A DNA stretch of 32,902 nt from Oscillospiraceae bacterium (GCA_021199335.1 JAJQIG010000019.1:1-32902); one strand, 5' to 3'; shown: positions 17,421 through 25,079, counted from the first letter of the stretch. The notes: generated by a model from the letters alone, not told the origin. Translations and numbers: made by a program.

Positions 17421-18355
17421 TTTGCGTTCTCTCCCTCCGACATAAGTATTCTTGCCAACAATGAACCGCCATAAACTACAGGATATTCACGCAGGGTAAA
17501 TACCATTCCACTGCACACCGCTGCAATATCCGCCGCAATCTTACCCGTAAGCGGATCGAGGACTCGTCCGATTAAATCACCTTTTTTAACGCAATCCCCG
17601 AAGTTAACCTCAGGTACAAATATACCTGCAGCATCTGAATTAACGAACCCCACTGCTCCGTTCAAGCTGATTGTTGGCTCCCTGACCGGTTTTACATCTC
17701 CCAGCCACATACCGATATTTTTCATTAGGTTGAGAACACCGTCAAAAAGCTGGAAACAGTATTCTTTAGTTATCCTCATTCCCACACCCATTTCAACAAC
17801 AAGAGTTTTGGTTCCTGCGGAATTGAGGGTATGGGCAAGGGTGGATTCAAGTACCGTTGCGGATTCATGAACCCAAATAAAATCCACGTTCAGCATTTTT
17901 GCATAAGGGACAAGCTCCTTCGCTGTTGGTACGCTAATTCTTATCTGCGGCAATTCCTTTAAGAAGATATTGCTTGAATGGACATCAATACAAATGTCCG
18001 AACCGGATAAATCCTCTATTAATGATGCTGCTATGGTTTCAGGCATTGTGCCGTCCTTTGCACCGGGAAAGATTCTATTCATGTCAAGGTCAAAGAGGGG
18101 TATTCCCCTTGTAATTGAATCGATTCCCAACGGGTTCATGGCAGGATAAATATCGACAGTGCCGTTAAGAAGCTCCACGTTTTCCTGAAGATAGCTGTTT
18201 ATGAGATACGCAAAATACTGTCCCTCCAGCTCATCACCATGAATACCTGTTACAATGCTGAGCCGCATTTTACCGTTTCCGCCCTTTATACTGTTTTTCT
18301 TTATTTTAAGTTTTTCATTTACTGCAAGCGAAGCTTGTGCTATTGTTTTTATCAC
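17417..18355 (-). CDS. AstE/AspA-family (M14-like) zinc hydrolase
   Basis: Zinc-dependent deacylase/carboxypeptidase of the succinylglutamate desuccinylase-aspartoacylase family. From GTG 18355 (RBS GGAGG 7 nt upstream) it has 312 residues; a TTG seven codons earlier would be upstream of that RBS and is rejected. Metal and catalytic residues are present: TGIHGDE with H39 and E42, IDVHSS with H126, DLDMNRIFPG (89-98) for substrate binding, and E188 in VVEMG as the general base. The C-terminal third is the usual beta-barrel domain. It follows the transglutaminase gene and overlaps the degenerate paralog by 4 nt. In this setting it may trim or hydrolyse a product of the ATP-grasp ligase. The true substrate is unknown. 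Confidence 0.88.
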   Translation of the reverse strand: MIKTIAQASLAVNEKLKIKKNSIKGGNGKMRLSIVTGIHGDELEGQYFAYLINSYLQENVELLNGTVDIYPAMNPLGIDSITRGIPLFDLDMNRIFPGAKDGTMPETIAASLIEDLSGSDICIDVHSSNIFLKELPQIRISVPTAKELVPYAKMLNVDFIWVHESATVLESTLAHTLNSAGTKTLVVEMGVGMRITKEYCFQLFDGVLNLMKNIGMWLGDVKPVREPTISLNGAVGFVNSDAAGIFVPEVNFGDCVKKGDLIGRVLDPLTGKIAADIAAVCSGMVFTLREYPVVYGGSLLARILMSEGENAK

Positions 18356-18372
18356 CGTAATTCCTCCAAAAA

Positions 18373-19155
18373 TCAATATGCCGATGCAAGATGTGAAGTA
18401 ATAAGTTGAAGCTGCTTTGTATATTCTCCGAACATAACTCCCCTGTCTATGGCGCAGTCCCCAAAATCGCGACCCTGTGACAGTACAAGATAGTCCTCAT
18501 TCACGGGGCAGTTATTGGCAGGGTCAAAACCTACCCATTTTCCGCCGTCCCAAAACTCAATCCAGCTGTGAGTTTCACCGTCACAGCAAGCAAGTCCCGC
18601 AATATAACGGCATGGAATGCCGTCAGCCCTCAGCAAAGAAAGCATTATATGGGAGAAATCCTGGCACACGCCTTTCTTGAGAGCAAAGGCATCTGCGGCA
18701 GTTGTTTTGGTGTCCGTTACACCCTTGCTGTACTCAATAGTATCGGAGAGCCTATCGGAAAAATACTCTGTTCTATCAAAGGCAGAGGTTCCTCTGCATT
18801 CGGCGGAAAGCCCTTTATAAAATTCAGTCAAGTCCTTGTCCGGGGCAGTATACTTTGACTGGAACGCATAACATGGCATAAAGTCCGTTTTGGGAGATTC
18901 AGGATTAACCTCGGCTTTTCCTTTGATTTCAAAATCAAGAAATCTGTGATTGTCACGAATATAGCCCGATGTTACGGTATTTCCGAAAGCATCCGTTGTA
19001 TTACATACAGAAATAAACGGGGAGATATTAAGTTCACAACCTATAATATGCTGAACGGAGCTTTCTATTGGCATTGTCCTCAGCGCAAAAGAATGCTCAT
19101 GGACATAATTATCAAAGGTAAGCTTTGTTGAAAAAGAAAAATTAAGCTGTTTCAA
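18373..19155 (-). CDS. transglutaminase-like cysteine peptidase
   Basis: Transglutaminase-fold protein of 260 residues, of the type found with circularly permuted ATP-grasp and alpha-E genes. The N-terminal ~100 residues fit the bacterial transglutaminase-like beta domain; the catalytic core has C164 (KKGVCQDFSH), H196 (GETHSWIEFW) and D211 (VGFDPANNCP), a complete triad. No signal peptide, so it is probably cytoplasmic. I take TTG 19155 as the start: AAAGGAGTG ends 5 nt upstream and overlaps the alpha-E stop, while a GTG 14 codons earlier lies inside alpha-E with no RBS. Likely a peptidase or amidase acting on the peptide bond made by the ligase; this is inference from the known gene association. 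Confidence 0.9.
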   Translation of the reverse strand: MKQLNFSFSTKLTFDNYVHEHSFALRTMPIESSVQHIIGCELNISPFISVCNTTDAFGNTVTSGYIRDNHRFLDFEIKGKAEVNPESPKTDFMPCYAFQSKYTAPDKDLTEFYKGLSAECRGTSAFDRTEYFSDRLSDTIEYSKGVTDTKTTAADAFALKKGVCQDFSHIMLSLLRADGIPCRYIAGLACCDGETHSWIEFWDGGKWVGFDPANNCPVNEDYLVLSQGRDFGDCAIDRGVMFGEYTKQLQLITSHLASAY

Positions 19156-19168
19156 AATATCACTCCTT

Positions 19169-19858
19169 TCAATGTTCAAAAAGACGTGCAAGGGCACTTA
19201 ATGCTTCCGATTCTTTTCCTTTGCAGCCGACCCCGCCGATTATTTCCACAAGAATGGAAAGCTGCTCCGTATTGTAGCGGTAAGGAGTGTTCTTCGGAAT
19301 CCTACGTAAAATATCGCAAAGCCGTTCAAACTCAAGGTTAATAAGTTCAGTGCGATATTTAAGACGAATATAAAGCTCCAACCTTTCGACAGATTTTCCG
19401 CATAGAATAATGTCCTTTATTTCTTCATCATATACATAATCATGAATGCATCCCCAAAATCCGAAGAGAGTATCCTCAATGGGGAGCATTGAAACGCAAA
19501 GACTCTTATCGGAATTATGGGAACTGTCGAGCTTATCCATTGCAATCTGAATAAATGAAAGCGCCTCAGTGGAAATTTCCTCTCTCAGCACAATTCCGTT
19601 GTCATATGCCCTTTCAAGACTGTATGCTACAGAATAGGAATTATTTTTGTCATAAATAAAGTCATGCATAAATGAGTCGCAGTCGCCAAAAATGTCAGTG
19701 AGCCCGAAACATTCGAGATATTTTATGTAATGCGACGGGTCACGGTCAATTACCTTATCATATAATCTTTCAAGCGATTTTAAGGTTGTGAATACTCTTT
19801 CGGCATATCTTCCCAACCAATAAAGTCGATCGCCATGTTCTAACGAGATAGTACCCAT
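19169..19858 (-). CDS. alpha-E domain protein (DUF403)
   Basis: All-helical protein of 229 residues of the alpha-E family, known almost only from operons with circularly permuted ATP-grasp and transglutaminase genes. The typical opening is present: GDRLYWLGRYAERVFTTLKSLERLYD. The usual length is near 310 residues, so this one is short, as is common in Clostridia copies. The function is unknown; it may be a ligase partner or a carrier. The ATG at 19858 overlaps the end of the ATP-grasp gene by 19 nt, with AAGGA about 5 nt upstream, which marks tight coupling. Confidence 0.88.
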   Translation of the reverse strand: MGTISLEHGDRLYWLGRYAERVFTTLKSLERLYDKVIDRDPSHYIKYLECFGLTDIFGDCDSFMHDFIYDKNNSYSVAYSLERAYDNGIVLREEISTEALSFIQIAMDKLDSSHNSDKSLCVSMLPIEDTLFGFWGCIHDYVYDEEIKDIILCGKSVERLELYIRLKYRTELINLEFERLCDILRRIPKNTPYRYNTEQLSILVEIIGGVGCKGKESEALSALARLFEH

Positions 19859-21192
19859 GTGTCCTTAAAGTCTCCTCCCTGTGATGAATTTACTACAAAC
19901 GAATCGGGATTACGTGAAAATCTTGTAAGCCCCGATGCCCATACCTTTGTTTTTTCTCCCGAAAGAACAAAAGCTCTCAAATCAGCCTTACGCATAACCT
20001 GTCCTCCGTCCTCAATGATAGGAAGATCAAGGAAATCAATGACCTCCTGCGCAATGAACCGTCTTGGTTCTTTTATAAGCGTATTTCTGAACTCCTCCAA
20101 TTTTTCTTCGGATAAATCTCTGCCGAATACAACACCGTATCCTCCCGCTTCGGCAACATCCTTTATTACAAGCTTTTCGAAGTTTCCGAGTACATACTCC
20201 AAATCGTCTTTATAGAAAGGAAGATATGTTGGGGCATTGTGCAAAATCGGCTTTTCACCCAAATAATATTCAATCATTTTCGGAACAAAGTAATAAATGC
20301 CCTTGTCATCGGCAACTCCGTTTCCGGGGGTATTGATTATTGCAACATTTCCGGAACGATATGCTTCCATAAGATTTGGTATTCCTATAAGCGATGAGGG
20401 TTCAAAAGTAAGAGGATCGAGGTATTCATCAGAAATTCTTCTGTAGAGTGCGCCGATTCTTGTTTTCCCTCCCGAATAGGTTTTATGCCAGAGCATATTA
20501 TCCTCAACAAAAAGCTCATCATTCTGAACAAGGGTTGCTCCTGTCAGCTCCGCAAGATAGGAATGCTCAAAATATGCGGCATTGTATCTTCCCGGAGTAA
20601 GAATTGCATTTATACCGCCCCGATTAACAAAATCCATAGTTTCCTTAAGAAGCTTCGAATAATTTCTGTTATCGATTATGGCACCTCCCGAAAAAGTTGC
20701 GGGAGAAGTTGCTCTTGTAAGCTCCCTTGCTATAAGAGGATAAGAAGCACCCGATGGTATCCTGAGGTTATCCTCAAGAATGTACCACACTCCATCCTTA
20801 CCTTGAACAAGATCTATTCCCGAAATATGGCTGTATATATTTTCGGGCGGCGTTAAACCTTCGCACTGTGGGAGATAACCGCTGGAGATATAAACAAAAT
20901 CCTCGGGAACGATTCCGTCATGAATAATATTTTTTTCGTGATAAATGTCAAAAAGGAACCTATTCAGCGCATCAACTCTCTGAATAAGTCCCTTTTCAAT
21001 TGCTTTGAAATCCTCCGCCTCTATTATGCGGGGAATCGGATCGAATGGGAACAGCTGTTCTTTGAACTGACCGTTTTTATAAATACCGAACTTGACTCCA
21101 TACCTTCTGAGCAACTCATTAATTTCAGCTGCATCAGCTGACGGAGCAGTGGGAACCGCACCTTGTGCGGCAGTTCTGATTTCTGTTTTCAT
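19840..21192 (-). CDS. circularly permuted ATP-grasp ligase (DUF404/DUF407 type)
   Basis: A 450-residue ATP-grasp enzyme of the circularly permuted type 2 family, predicted to join an amino group to a carboxylate through an acyl-phosphate, forming peptides or a peptide tag. Recognisable blocks: FPFDPIPRIIEAEDF and RVDALNRFLFDIYH at the N-terminus, the YILEDNLRIPSGASYPL segment, YNAAYFEHSYLA, INTPGNGVADDKGIYYFVP, and near the C-terminus VIKDVAEAGGYGV (ATP loop) and DLRAFVLSG. Length is typical. The ATG at 21192 is preceded by GGAAGTGAG. First gene of the five-gene operon, with a fully consensus promoter and a 157-nt leader containing a strong hairpin. The substrates are unknown. Confidence 0.92.
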   Translation of the reverse strand: MKTEIRTAAQGAVPTAPSADAAEINELLRRYGVKFGIYKNGQFKEQLFPFDPIPRIIEAEDFKAIEKGLIQRVDALNRFLFDIYHEKNIIHDGIVPEDFVYISSGYLPQCEGLTPPENIYSHISGIDLVQGKDGVWYILEDNLRIPSGASYPLIARELTRATSPATFSGGAIIDNRNYSKLLKETMDFVNRGGINAILTPGRYNAAYFEHSYLAELTGATLVQNDELFVEDNMLWHKTYSGGKTRIGALYRRISDEYLDPLTFEPSSLIGIPNLMEAYRSGNVAIINTPGNGVADDKGIYYFVPKMIEYYLGEKPILHNAPTYLPFYKDDLEYVLGNFEKLVIKDVAEAGGYGVVFGRDLSEEKLEEFRNTLIKEPRRFIAQEVIDFLDLPIIEDGGQVMRKADLRAFVLSGEKTKVWASGLTRFSRNPDSFVVNSSQGGDFKDTWVLSR

Positions 21193-21297
21193 TATCCTGA
21201 CTCACTTCCTATTTATGATTGATTTATTTCCTGCGAAGCTATCCGCTGCAGTCGGTTTATGCTCTTTATCCGAGATCAAAATCGAATATAAATGCAA

Positions 21298-21330
21298 AAG
21301 GGCGCCGTGAATAATTCACTAAGCGCCCTT
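21298..21330 (-). promoter_or_regulatory. leader hairpin, possible attenuator of the ATP-grasp operon
   Basis: AAGGGCGC (21298-21305) pairs with GCGCCCTT (21323-21330), and an inner GTGAA/TTCAC stem closes a TAA loop. On the minus-strand mRNA it starts about 20 nt from the predicted start site and is followed by TTGCATTTATATT, a weak U-tract. It may stabilise the 5' end or attenuate transcription. Confidence 0.45.
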
Positions 21331-21355
21331 GCTTCGTTAAAAATATCATATTTAT

Positions 21356-21384
21356 ATTATACTCCGACAATATCTCGATGTCAA
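21356..21384 (-). promoter_or_regulatory. consensus promoter of the ATP-grasp operon
   Basis: Minus strand: perfect TTGACA (21384-21379), 17-bp spacer, perfect TATAAT (21361-21356). The predicted start is near 21349, giving a leader of about 157 nt. It is one of the best matches in the window and suggests strong basal transcription. Confidence 0.82.
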
Positions 21385-21639
21385 GCGAATTTTCAGAATT
21401 TATCAACATATTTATAAGATTTTGTGTAAATATTTTGTTAACCGAAATAGTACAAAATGCAAGCCAAACGCTAAAAAGTTGCATTTTGCCCGCTGCCGGG
21501 GGAAGCGTATCAAACGGACTCCACACATATAACGGACTTTTCTGCTCACATAAATAAATTTTGGAGCAAGCTCATTAACTACAAATTAACAAAAATGTAA
21601 ATTTCGCAAAATAAAGCTGCATAAAATTAATAAAACCGC
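21385..21639. other. intergenic DNA between divergent promoters
   Basis: Between the ATP-grasp promoter and the GGDEF-gene promoter lie about 255 bp with no supportable gene. Apart from the inverted repeat at 21453-21488 and a short CCCG/CGGG dyad (21489-21500) nothing is recognised. An 86-codon minus-strand frame across this region runs through the consensus promoter and is not believed. Confidence 0.55.
21453..21488. repeat. 10-bp perfect inverted repeat
   Basis: CAAAATGCAA (21453-21462) and TTGCATTTTG (21479-21488) with a 16-nt gap. No T-run follows on either strand, so a terminator is unlikely; it could be a protein-binding site in the divergent region. Confidence 0.5.
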
Positions 21640-21668
21640 TTGAAAAATGTTGAAAAATATGGTACAAT
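21640..21668 (+). promoter_or_regulatory. promoter of the LacI-GGDEF gene
   Basis: TTGAAA (21640-21645), 17-bp spacer, TACAAT (21663-21668), about 70 bp upstream of the start codon. Confidence 0.68.
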
Positions 21669-21737
21669 AATTTATATTATTTATGCATAAGGAATAACAG
21701 GGTTCAAAAATATACTGTTTCTAAGGAGTGGGTAATA

Positions 21738-24041
21738 GTGGAGGAAAGGCTTACCGTAGGTTTTTTGATTCATCACCTTGATAATGATTATTCCAAGGCT
21801 TTGCTTAAAGGGGCAGTTTCGACTGCAAGAGAAATGGACGTTAATCTTGCGATTTTCCCCGGTCGTTCACTTAACAGCCAATTGGACGACCGAAAGTATG
21901 CTGCATATGAGTATCAGCATAACGTTATATACAGCTACGTATCCCCCGAATCTCTCGATGCTGCGGTCATATCGGCGGGTACTCTCGGTTCATTCGTTTC
22001 TAAAGAGGAATTTAAGGACTTTGTAGATAGCTTTGGAAAGCTCCCAATTATTACAATGGAAAACAAGGTTGAGGGCTATCCGTGTGTACGTACTTCGGGA
22101 AGCGGCATTAAGGAGCTTATAACCCACCTTGTACATAAACACGGCAGGCGACGCATAGCCTTTGTGAGCGGTCCGAAAACAAATGCGGACGCTAATGAAA
22201 GACTTGAAAACTACATTGCCGCACTTGAGGAAAACGGCATTGAATTTGACCCCAATATGATTGCATACGGCAAGTTTTCAGAGTACTGCGTTGATATTGT
22301 TGGGGAACTTCTTGACAAAAATGAGGGCAAAATTGATGCGATATGCTTTGCCAACGATATGATGTGTAAAGGTGGCTACAAAGCTATTGAAGAAAGAGGT
22401 TTACGTGTCGGCGAGGACATTGCTGTGACAGGATATGATGATTCGGAGGTTGCGGTAAGTATAAAACCTATGCTTACAACGGTAAAAGCAGATGCATCTC
22501 TGCTCGGTGCAAGGGCTGTTAAAGAAGCCGTTCGATTGGCAATCGGAGAAAAGGTTTACAGTGATATATTGCTGGATTCGTTTCCTGTTTATCGTTCATC
22601 GTGCGGCTGCATAAAAAAAGACGACAACATAGACGAGACCGTAAAAAAAATTATTGCGGATAACTCCCCTGACGCCGCCGCTGACGATATTCTTCGGAAA
22701 TACATTCCCGATTACAGTCGTATGCTCATAAGGCATGAACCGCTTCACAGAATGAGGGATTTTATTTCGGAACTTTTGGGCTGCGCCATGGGCGTTTCGG
22801 AAATAAGTACAGCCGCAAGCAAGTCATATTTTTCAAGAATTGTCGATGAAAATTTTGACGTTACAATGAGCTATGAAACTATGCTTACTATTCTTAAAAA
22901 GCTTAGGGAAGAAATATACGAAATATGCGAACAAAAGGAATGCGATGCGGAAATAACAGCACAGCTTACATACATAGTCACAGACTGCTTCGAAACAGCT
23001 GCCGAAAGAATTGTGGTTGCGCATTACAGTAATATGGACGATTTGATTTTCTCGCATTTCCTTATAAGCAACATTACCAAGGATATGACATTCTATGGAA
23101 ACGATGAAGGAAAATGCTTCTTTTCGATAGTTAATAACCTTTACAGGATCCGCCTGAACAGCAGCTATATTTATACATATGAAGCACCTATTATACACGC
23201 CAAAAACATGGAATGGGATCTGCCCAAAACTATATTTTTGCGTGCATATCACGATGGGGATAAAATTGCAGCCGTCACCGGAGAAGCGCGTAGGCTTCGT
23301 AGCTGCGAAATACTAAAAAACAGCTATACTCCGTCAGACAGACAACGTACAATGGTTATCTCTCCGATATTTATGAATGAGGATCAGTATGGAATAATAG
23401 TATGCGAGCTTGAAAACAAGTATTTCCCGCTTATTTATTCCATTACGCCGCAAATATGCACTGCAATAAAGCTGACAAGCCTTGTTACTCAGCTTGAAAC
23501 TTCCCTAAATGCCGAACAAAACAGAAATAATATGCTTAACATAATATCAATGTCGGATGAGCTTACGGGAATATATAATAGACGAGGATTCTATATTTTT
23601 GCAAACCATGCTCTTAAAGCGCCCGAAAATAAAGGTAAGAGTGCAGCAGTTATTTTTGCGGACCTCGACAACCTTAAAAAAATCAACGACACATTCGGGC
23701 ATGACAGCGGAGATTATGCCATTGTTTCCGTTGCCGGATTTATGAAAAACAGTCTTCGCACAAGCGACATTGTTGCTCGAATAGGCGGGGACGAATTTGC
23801 GGCTTTTGCAATCTGTGAAAATAAGGATATTATACAGCTTCTTCCCGAAAGAATAAAGTCTTTGGCTCATCAGCAGAATCTTGCAAGCGACAAGCCGTTT
23901 AATGTAACCGTGAGCGTTGGCATTTATGAAGTTGTTTGCTCCGAGGATGCAAACATTCAGCAATTTATGGATAAGGCTGATGCCGCTCTATATCTTGATA
24001 AGAAAAACAAAAGCACGGATATTTTAAAGCATATTGACTGA
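21738..24041 (+). CDS. LacI/GalR-type sensor fused to GGDEF diguanylate cyclase
   Basis: Signalling protein of 767 residues starting at GTG 21738 after AAGGAGTGG. Residues about 1-290 are a LacI/GalR periplasmic-binding-protein-like sensor (VGFLIHHLDNDYSKALLKGA, HGRRRIAFVSGP, AICFANDMMCKGGYKAIEE, VAVTGYDDSEVA) without the helix-turn-helix that repressors have. The middle (about 300-590) is helical with no known domain that I can name. Residues about 600-765 are a GGDEF domain with the intact motif GGDEF at 683-687 and an inhibitory RxxD site at 674-677 (RTSD). No transmembrane or signal segment is seen, so it probably senses a cytoplasmic sugar-like ligand and makes cyclic di-GMP. Single gene. 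Confidence 0.92.
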   Translation: MEERLTVGFLIHHLDNDYSKALLKGAVSTAREMDVNLAIFPGRSLNSQLDDRKYAAYEYQHNVIYSYVSPESLDAAVISAGTLGSFVSKEEFKDFVDSFGKLPIITMENKVEGYPCVRTSGSGIKELITHLVHKHGRRRIAFVSGPKTNADANERLENYIAALEENGIEFDPNMIAYGKFSEYCVDIVGELLDKNEGKIDAICFANDMMCKGGYKAIEERGLRVGEDIAVTGYDDSEVAVSIKPMLTTVKADASLLGARAVKEAVRLAIGEKVYSDILLDSFPVYRSSCGCIKKDDNIDETVKKIIADNSPDAAADDILRKYIPDYSRMLIRHEPLHRMRDFISELLGCAMGVSEISTAASKSYFSRIVDENFDVTMSYETMLTILKKLREEIYEICEQKECDAEITAQLTYIVTDCFETAAERIVVAHYSNMDDLIFSHFLISNITKDMTFYGNDEGKCFFSIVNNLYRIRLNSSYIYTYEAPIIHAKNMEWDLPKTIFLRAYHDGDKIAAVTGEARRLRSCEILKNSYTPSDRQRTMVISPIFMNEDQYGIIVCELENKYFPLIYSITPQICTAIKLTSLVTQLETSLNAEQNRNNMLNIISMSDELTGIYNRRGFYIFANHALKAPENKGKSAAVIFADLDNLKKINDTFGHDSGDYAIVSVAGFMKNSLRTSDIVARIGGDEFAAFAICENKDIIQLLPERIKSLAHQQNLASDKPFNVTVSVGIYEVVCSEDANIQQFMDKADAALYLDKKNKSTDILKHID

Positions 24042-24075
24042 TTTAGTGCAACAACTATTTTCCTTAAATCTAATC

Positions 24076-24104
24076 TTGATTATGGAATAAATGTGTGGTA
24101 TAAT
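24076..24104 (+). promoter_or_regulatory. promoter of the cyclophilin gene
   Basis: TTGATT (24076-24081), 17-bp spacer, perfect TATAAT (24099-24104); predicted start near 24111. Confidence 0.75.
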
Positions 24105-24110
24105 ATGTTT

Positions 24111-24153
24111 ATTGCCTGTTTGTACATATATTATTTGCACAAACATTGGCAAT
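24111..24153 (+). promoter_or_regulatory. 5'-end stem-loop in the cyclophilin mRNA
   Basis: ATTGCC+TGTTTGT (24111-24123) pairs with ACAAACA (24139-24145) and, after a 2-nt bulge, GGCAAT (24148-24153). The stem begins at the predicted +1, so it may protect the mRNA 5' end. It ends before the RBS GGAGG at 24166-24170. Confidence 0.5.
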
Positions 24154-24181
24154 AAATATAAAATTGGAGGATATAATTACA

Positions 24182-24655
24182 ATGGTAGTTATTGAAATGG
24201 AAAACGGCAAAAAAATGAAAATTGAGCTTTACCCACAGTATGCTCCCATAACGGTGGCAAACTTTGAAAGCCTTGTTAAAGAGGGCTTTTACGATGGACT
24301 CATTTTCCACAGGGTTATACCGGGCTTTATGATTCAAGGCGGCGACCCCGAGGGCACAGGTATGGGCGGCTCAAAGAACAAGATTAAAGGCGAATTTGCT
24401 TCAAACGGCGTTAAGAATGATCTTAAGCACACAAGAGGAGTTATTTCAATGGCTCGTTCCATGATGAAGGACAGTGCAAGCTCACAGTTCTTTATAATGC
24501 ATAAGGATGCCCCACACCTTGACGGCGAATATGCTGCTTTCGGAAAAGTTATAGAGGGCATTGAGGTTGTTGACGAAATCGCTTCCGCACCTACAGATGT
24601 CCGTGATAAGCCAACTGTCGACCAAATTATGAAAAAAGTATATATTGAAGAATAA
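24182..24655 (+). CDS. cyclophilin-type peptidyl-prolyl cis-trans isomerase
   Basis: Cytoplasmic prolyl isomerase of 157 residues that speeds proline-limited folding. Cyclophilin blocks are clear: YPQYAPITVANFESLV, GLIFHRVIPGFMIQGGDP with the catalytic Arg, GVISMARS, SASSQFFIMHKDAPHLDG and FGKVIEGIEVVD. The position that is Trp in human CypA is not present as such (LDGEYAAFGKV), as in many bacterial forms. Start is ATG 24182 after GGAGG; a longer frame beginning upstream would run through the leader stem-loop and is rejected. No signal peptide. Single gene with its own promoter and terminator. Confidence 0.94.
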   Translation: MVVIEMENGKKMKIELYPQYAPITVANFESLVKEGFYDGLIFHRVIPGFMIQGGDPEGTGMGGSKNKIKGEFASNGVKNDLKHTRGVISMARSMMKDSASSQFFIMHKDAPHLDGEYAAFGKVIEGIEVVDEIASAPTDVRDKPTVDQIMKKVYIEE

Positions 24656-24663
24656 TTTTTTAC

Positions 24664-24698
24664 AGCAGGCAGTATAGCTTCTGCCTGCTTATTTTTTT
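24664..24698 (+). terminator. intrinsic terminator after the cyclophilin gene
   Basis: AGCAGGCAG (24664-24672) pairs with CTGCCTGCT (24681-24689), 8-nt loop, followed by TATTTTTTT. Confidence 0.92.
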
Positions 24699-24707
24699 AC
24701 ATAGTAC

Positions 24708-24756
24708 AAAAAAACAGTCCAATGTTCCGCAGCATTGAACCGGGAACATTGGACTG
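24708..24756 (-). terminator. intrinsic terminator of the Asn/Gln-rich gene
   Basis: CAGTCCAATGTTCC (24715-24728) and its exact complement (24743-24756) form a 14-bp stem; on the minus strand it is followed by seven T (24714-24708). It sits 17 bp after the stop of the minus-strand gene. Confidence 0.88.
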
Positions 24757-24772
24757 AAAACGTATAAAAGGG

Positions 24773-24970
24773 TTATCTGTAGTTCTGGTTGTTATTATTG
24801 TTCTGACTCTGCTGATTCTGGTTTCTGTTCTGGTTCTGGTTCTGCTGATTCTGATTCTGCTGATTTTGGTTCTGGTTGTTATTGTTTCCAAAGCGGTTCT
24901 GCTGGCTCTGGTTCTGATTCTGGTTCTGATTCTGATTCTGCTGGTTTCGGTTTTGATTCTGATTATTCAT
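24773..24970 (-). CDS. Asn/Gln-rich low-complexity small protein
   Basis: A 65-residue protein made almost only of Asn and Gln with a few Arg, one Phe, one Gly, one Tyr and three Ser (start MNNQNQNRNQQNQ, centre SQQNRFGNNNN, end NNNNQNYR). It is not recognised. It looks like a real gene: RBS AGGAGAG at 24976-24982, 5 nt from the ATG, a fair promoter upstream and a 14-bp terminator downstream. The composition resembles prion-like or disordered Asn/Gln-rich proteins, and loosely recalls Gln/Asn-rich gamma-type spore proteins, but no spore protease site is seen. The sequence is encoded by a hexanucleotide-like repeat, so its length probably varies between strains. Confidence 0.65.
   Translation of the reverse strand: MNNQNQNRNQQNQNQNQNQNQSQQNRFGNNNNQNQNQQNQNQQNQNQNRNQNQQSQNNNNNQNYR
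24780..24965. repeat. degenerate hexanucleotide tandem repeat
   Basis: Plus strand reads as alternations of CTG with ATT/GTT (unit about CTGRTT, minus strand AAYCAG), with only the short QSQQNRFG stretch breaking it. Such DNA is prone to slippage in steps of one or two codons. Confidence 0.75.
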
Positions 24971-24988
24971 TTTTACTCTCCTATAAAT

Positions 24989-25018
24989 TTTATACAGTCA
25001 CTGTTGAAATTAATTCAA
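24989..25018 (-). promoter_or_regulatory. probable promoter of the Asn/Gln-rich gene
   Basis: Minus strand TTGAAT (25018-25013), 18-bp spacer, TATAAA (24994-24989). It overlaps the divergent malQ promoter, so the two may compete for RNA polymerase. Confidence 0.5.
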
Positions 25019-25032
25019 GAATGATGTATAAT
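25004..25032 (+). promoter_or_regulatory. promoter of malQ
   Basis: TTGAAA (25004-25009), 17-bp spacer, perfect TATAAT (25027-25032). Confidence 0.72.
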
Positions 25033-25046
25033 AGTGTTGTTTGATA

Positions 25047-25079
25047 TTCGGCTTAATACCAACAGAGGTATAAACCGAA
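25047..25079 (+). promoter_or_regulatory. leader stem-loop of malQ
   Basis: TTCGG (25047-25051) pairs with CCGAA (25075-25079), and ATACC (25056-25060) with GGTAT (25067-25071) around an AACAGA loop. It begins a few nt after the predicted start site, as in the cyclophilin leader. Confidence 0.45.

Noticed and set aside
21266-21526. Minus-strand frame of 86 codons
   Set aside because: It runs through the consensus promoter and leader hairpin of the ATP-grasp operon and lacks an RBS.
24697-24891. Minus-strand frame rich in Thr/Arg/Ile across the repeat
   Set aside because: It is the out-of-phase reading of the Asn/Gln repeat and crosses that gene's terminator.
24780-24965. CRISPR array
   Set aside because: The repetition is a short hexanucleotide unit without spacers of constant length, and no cas genes are near.
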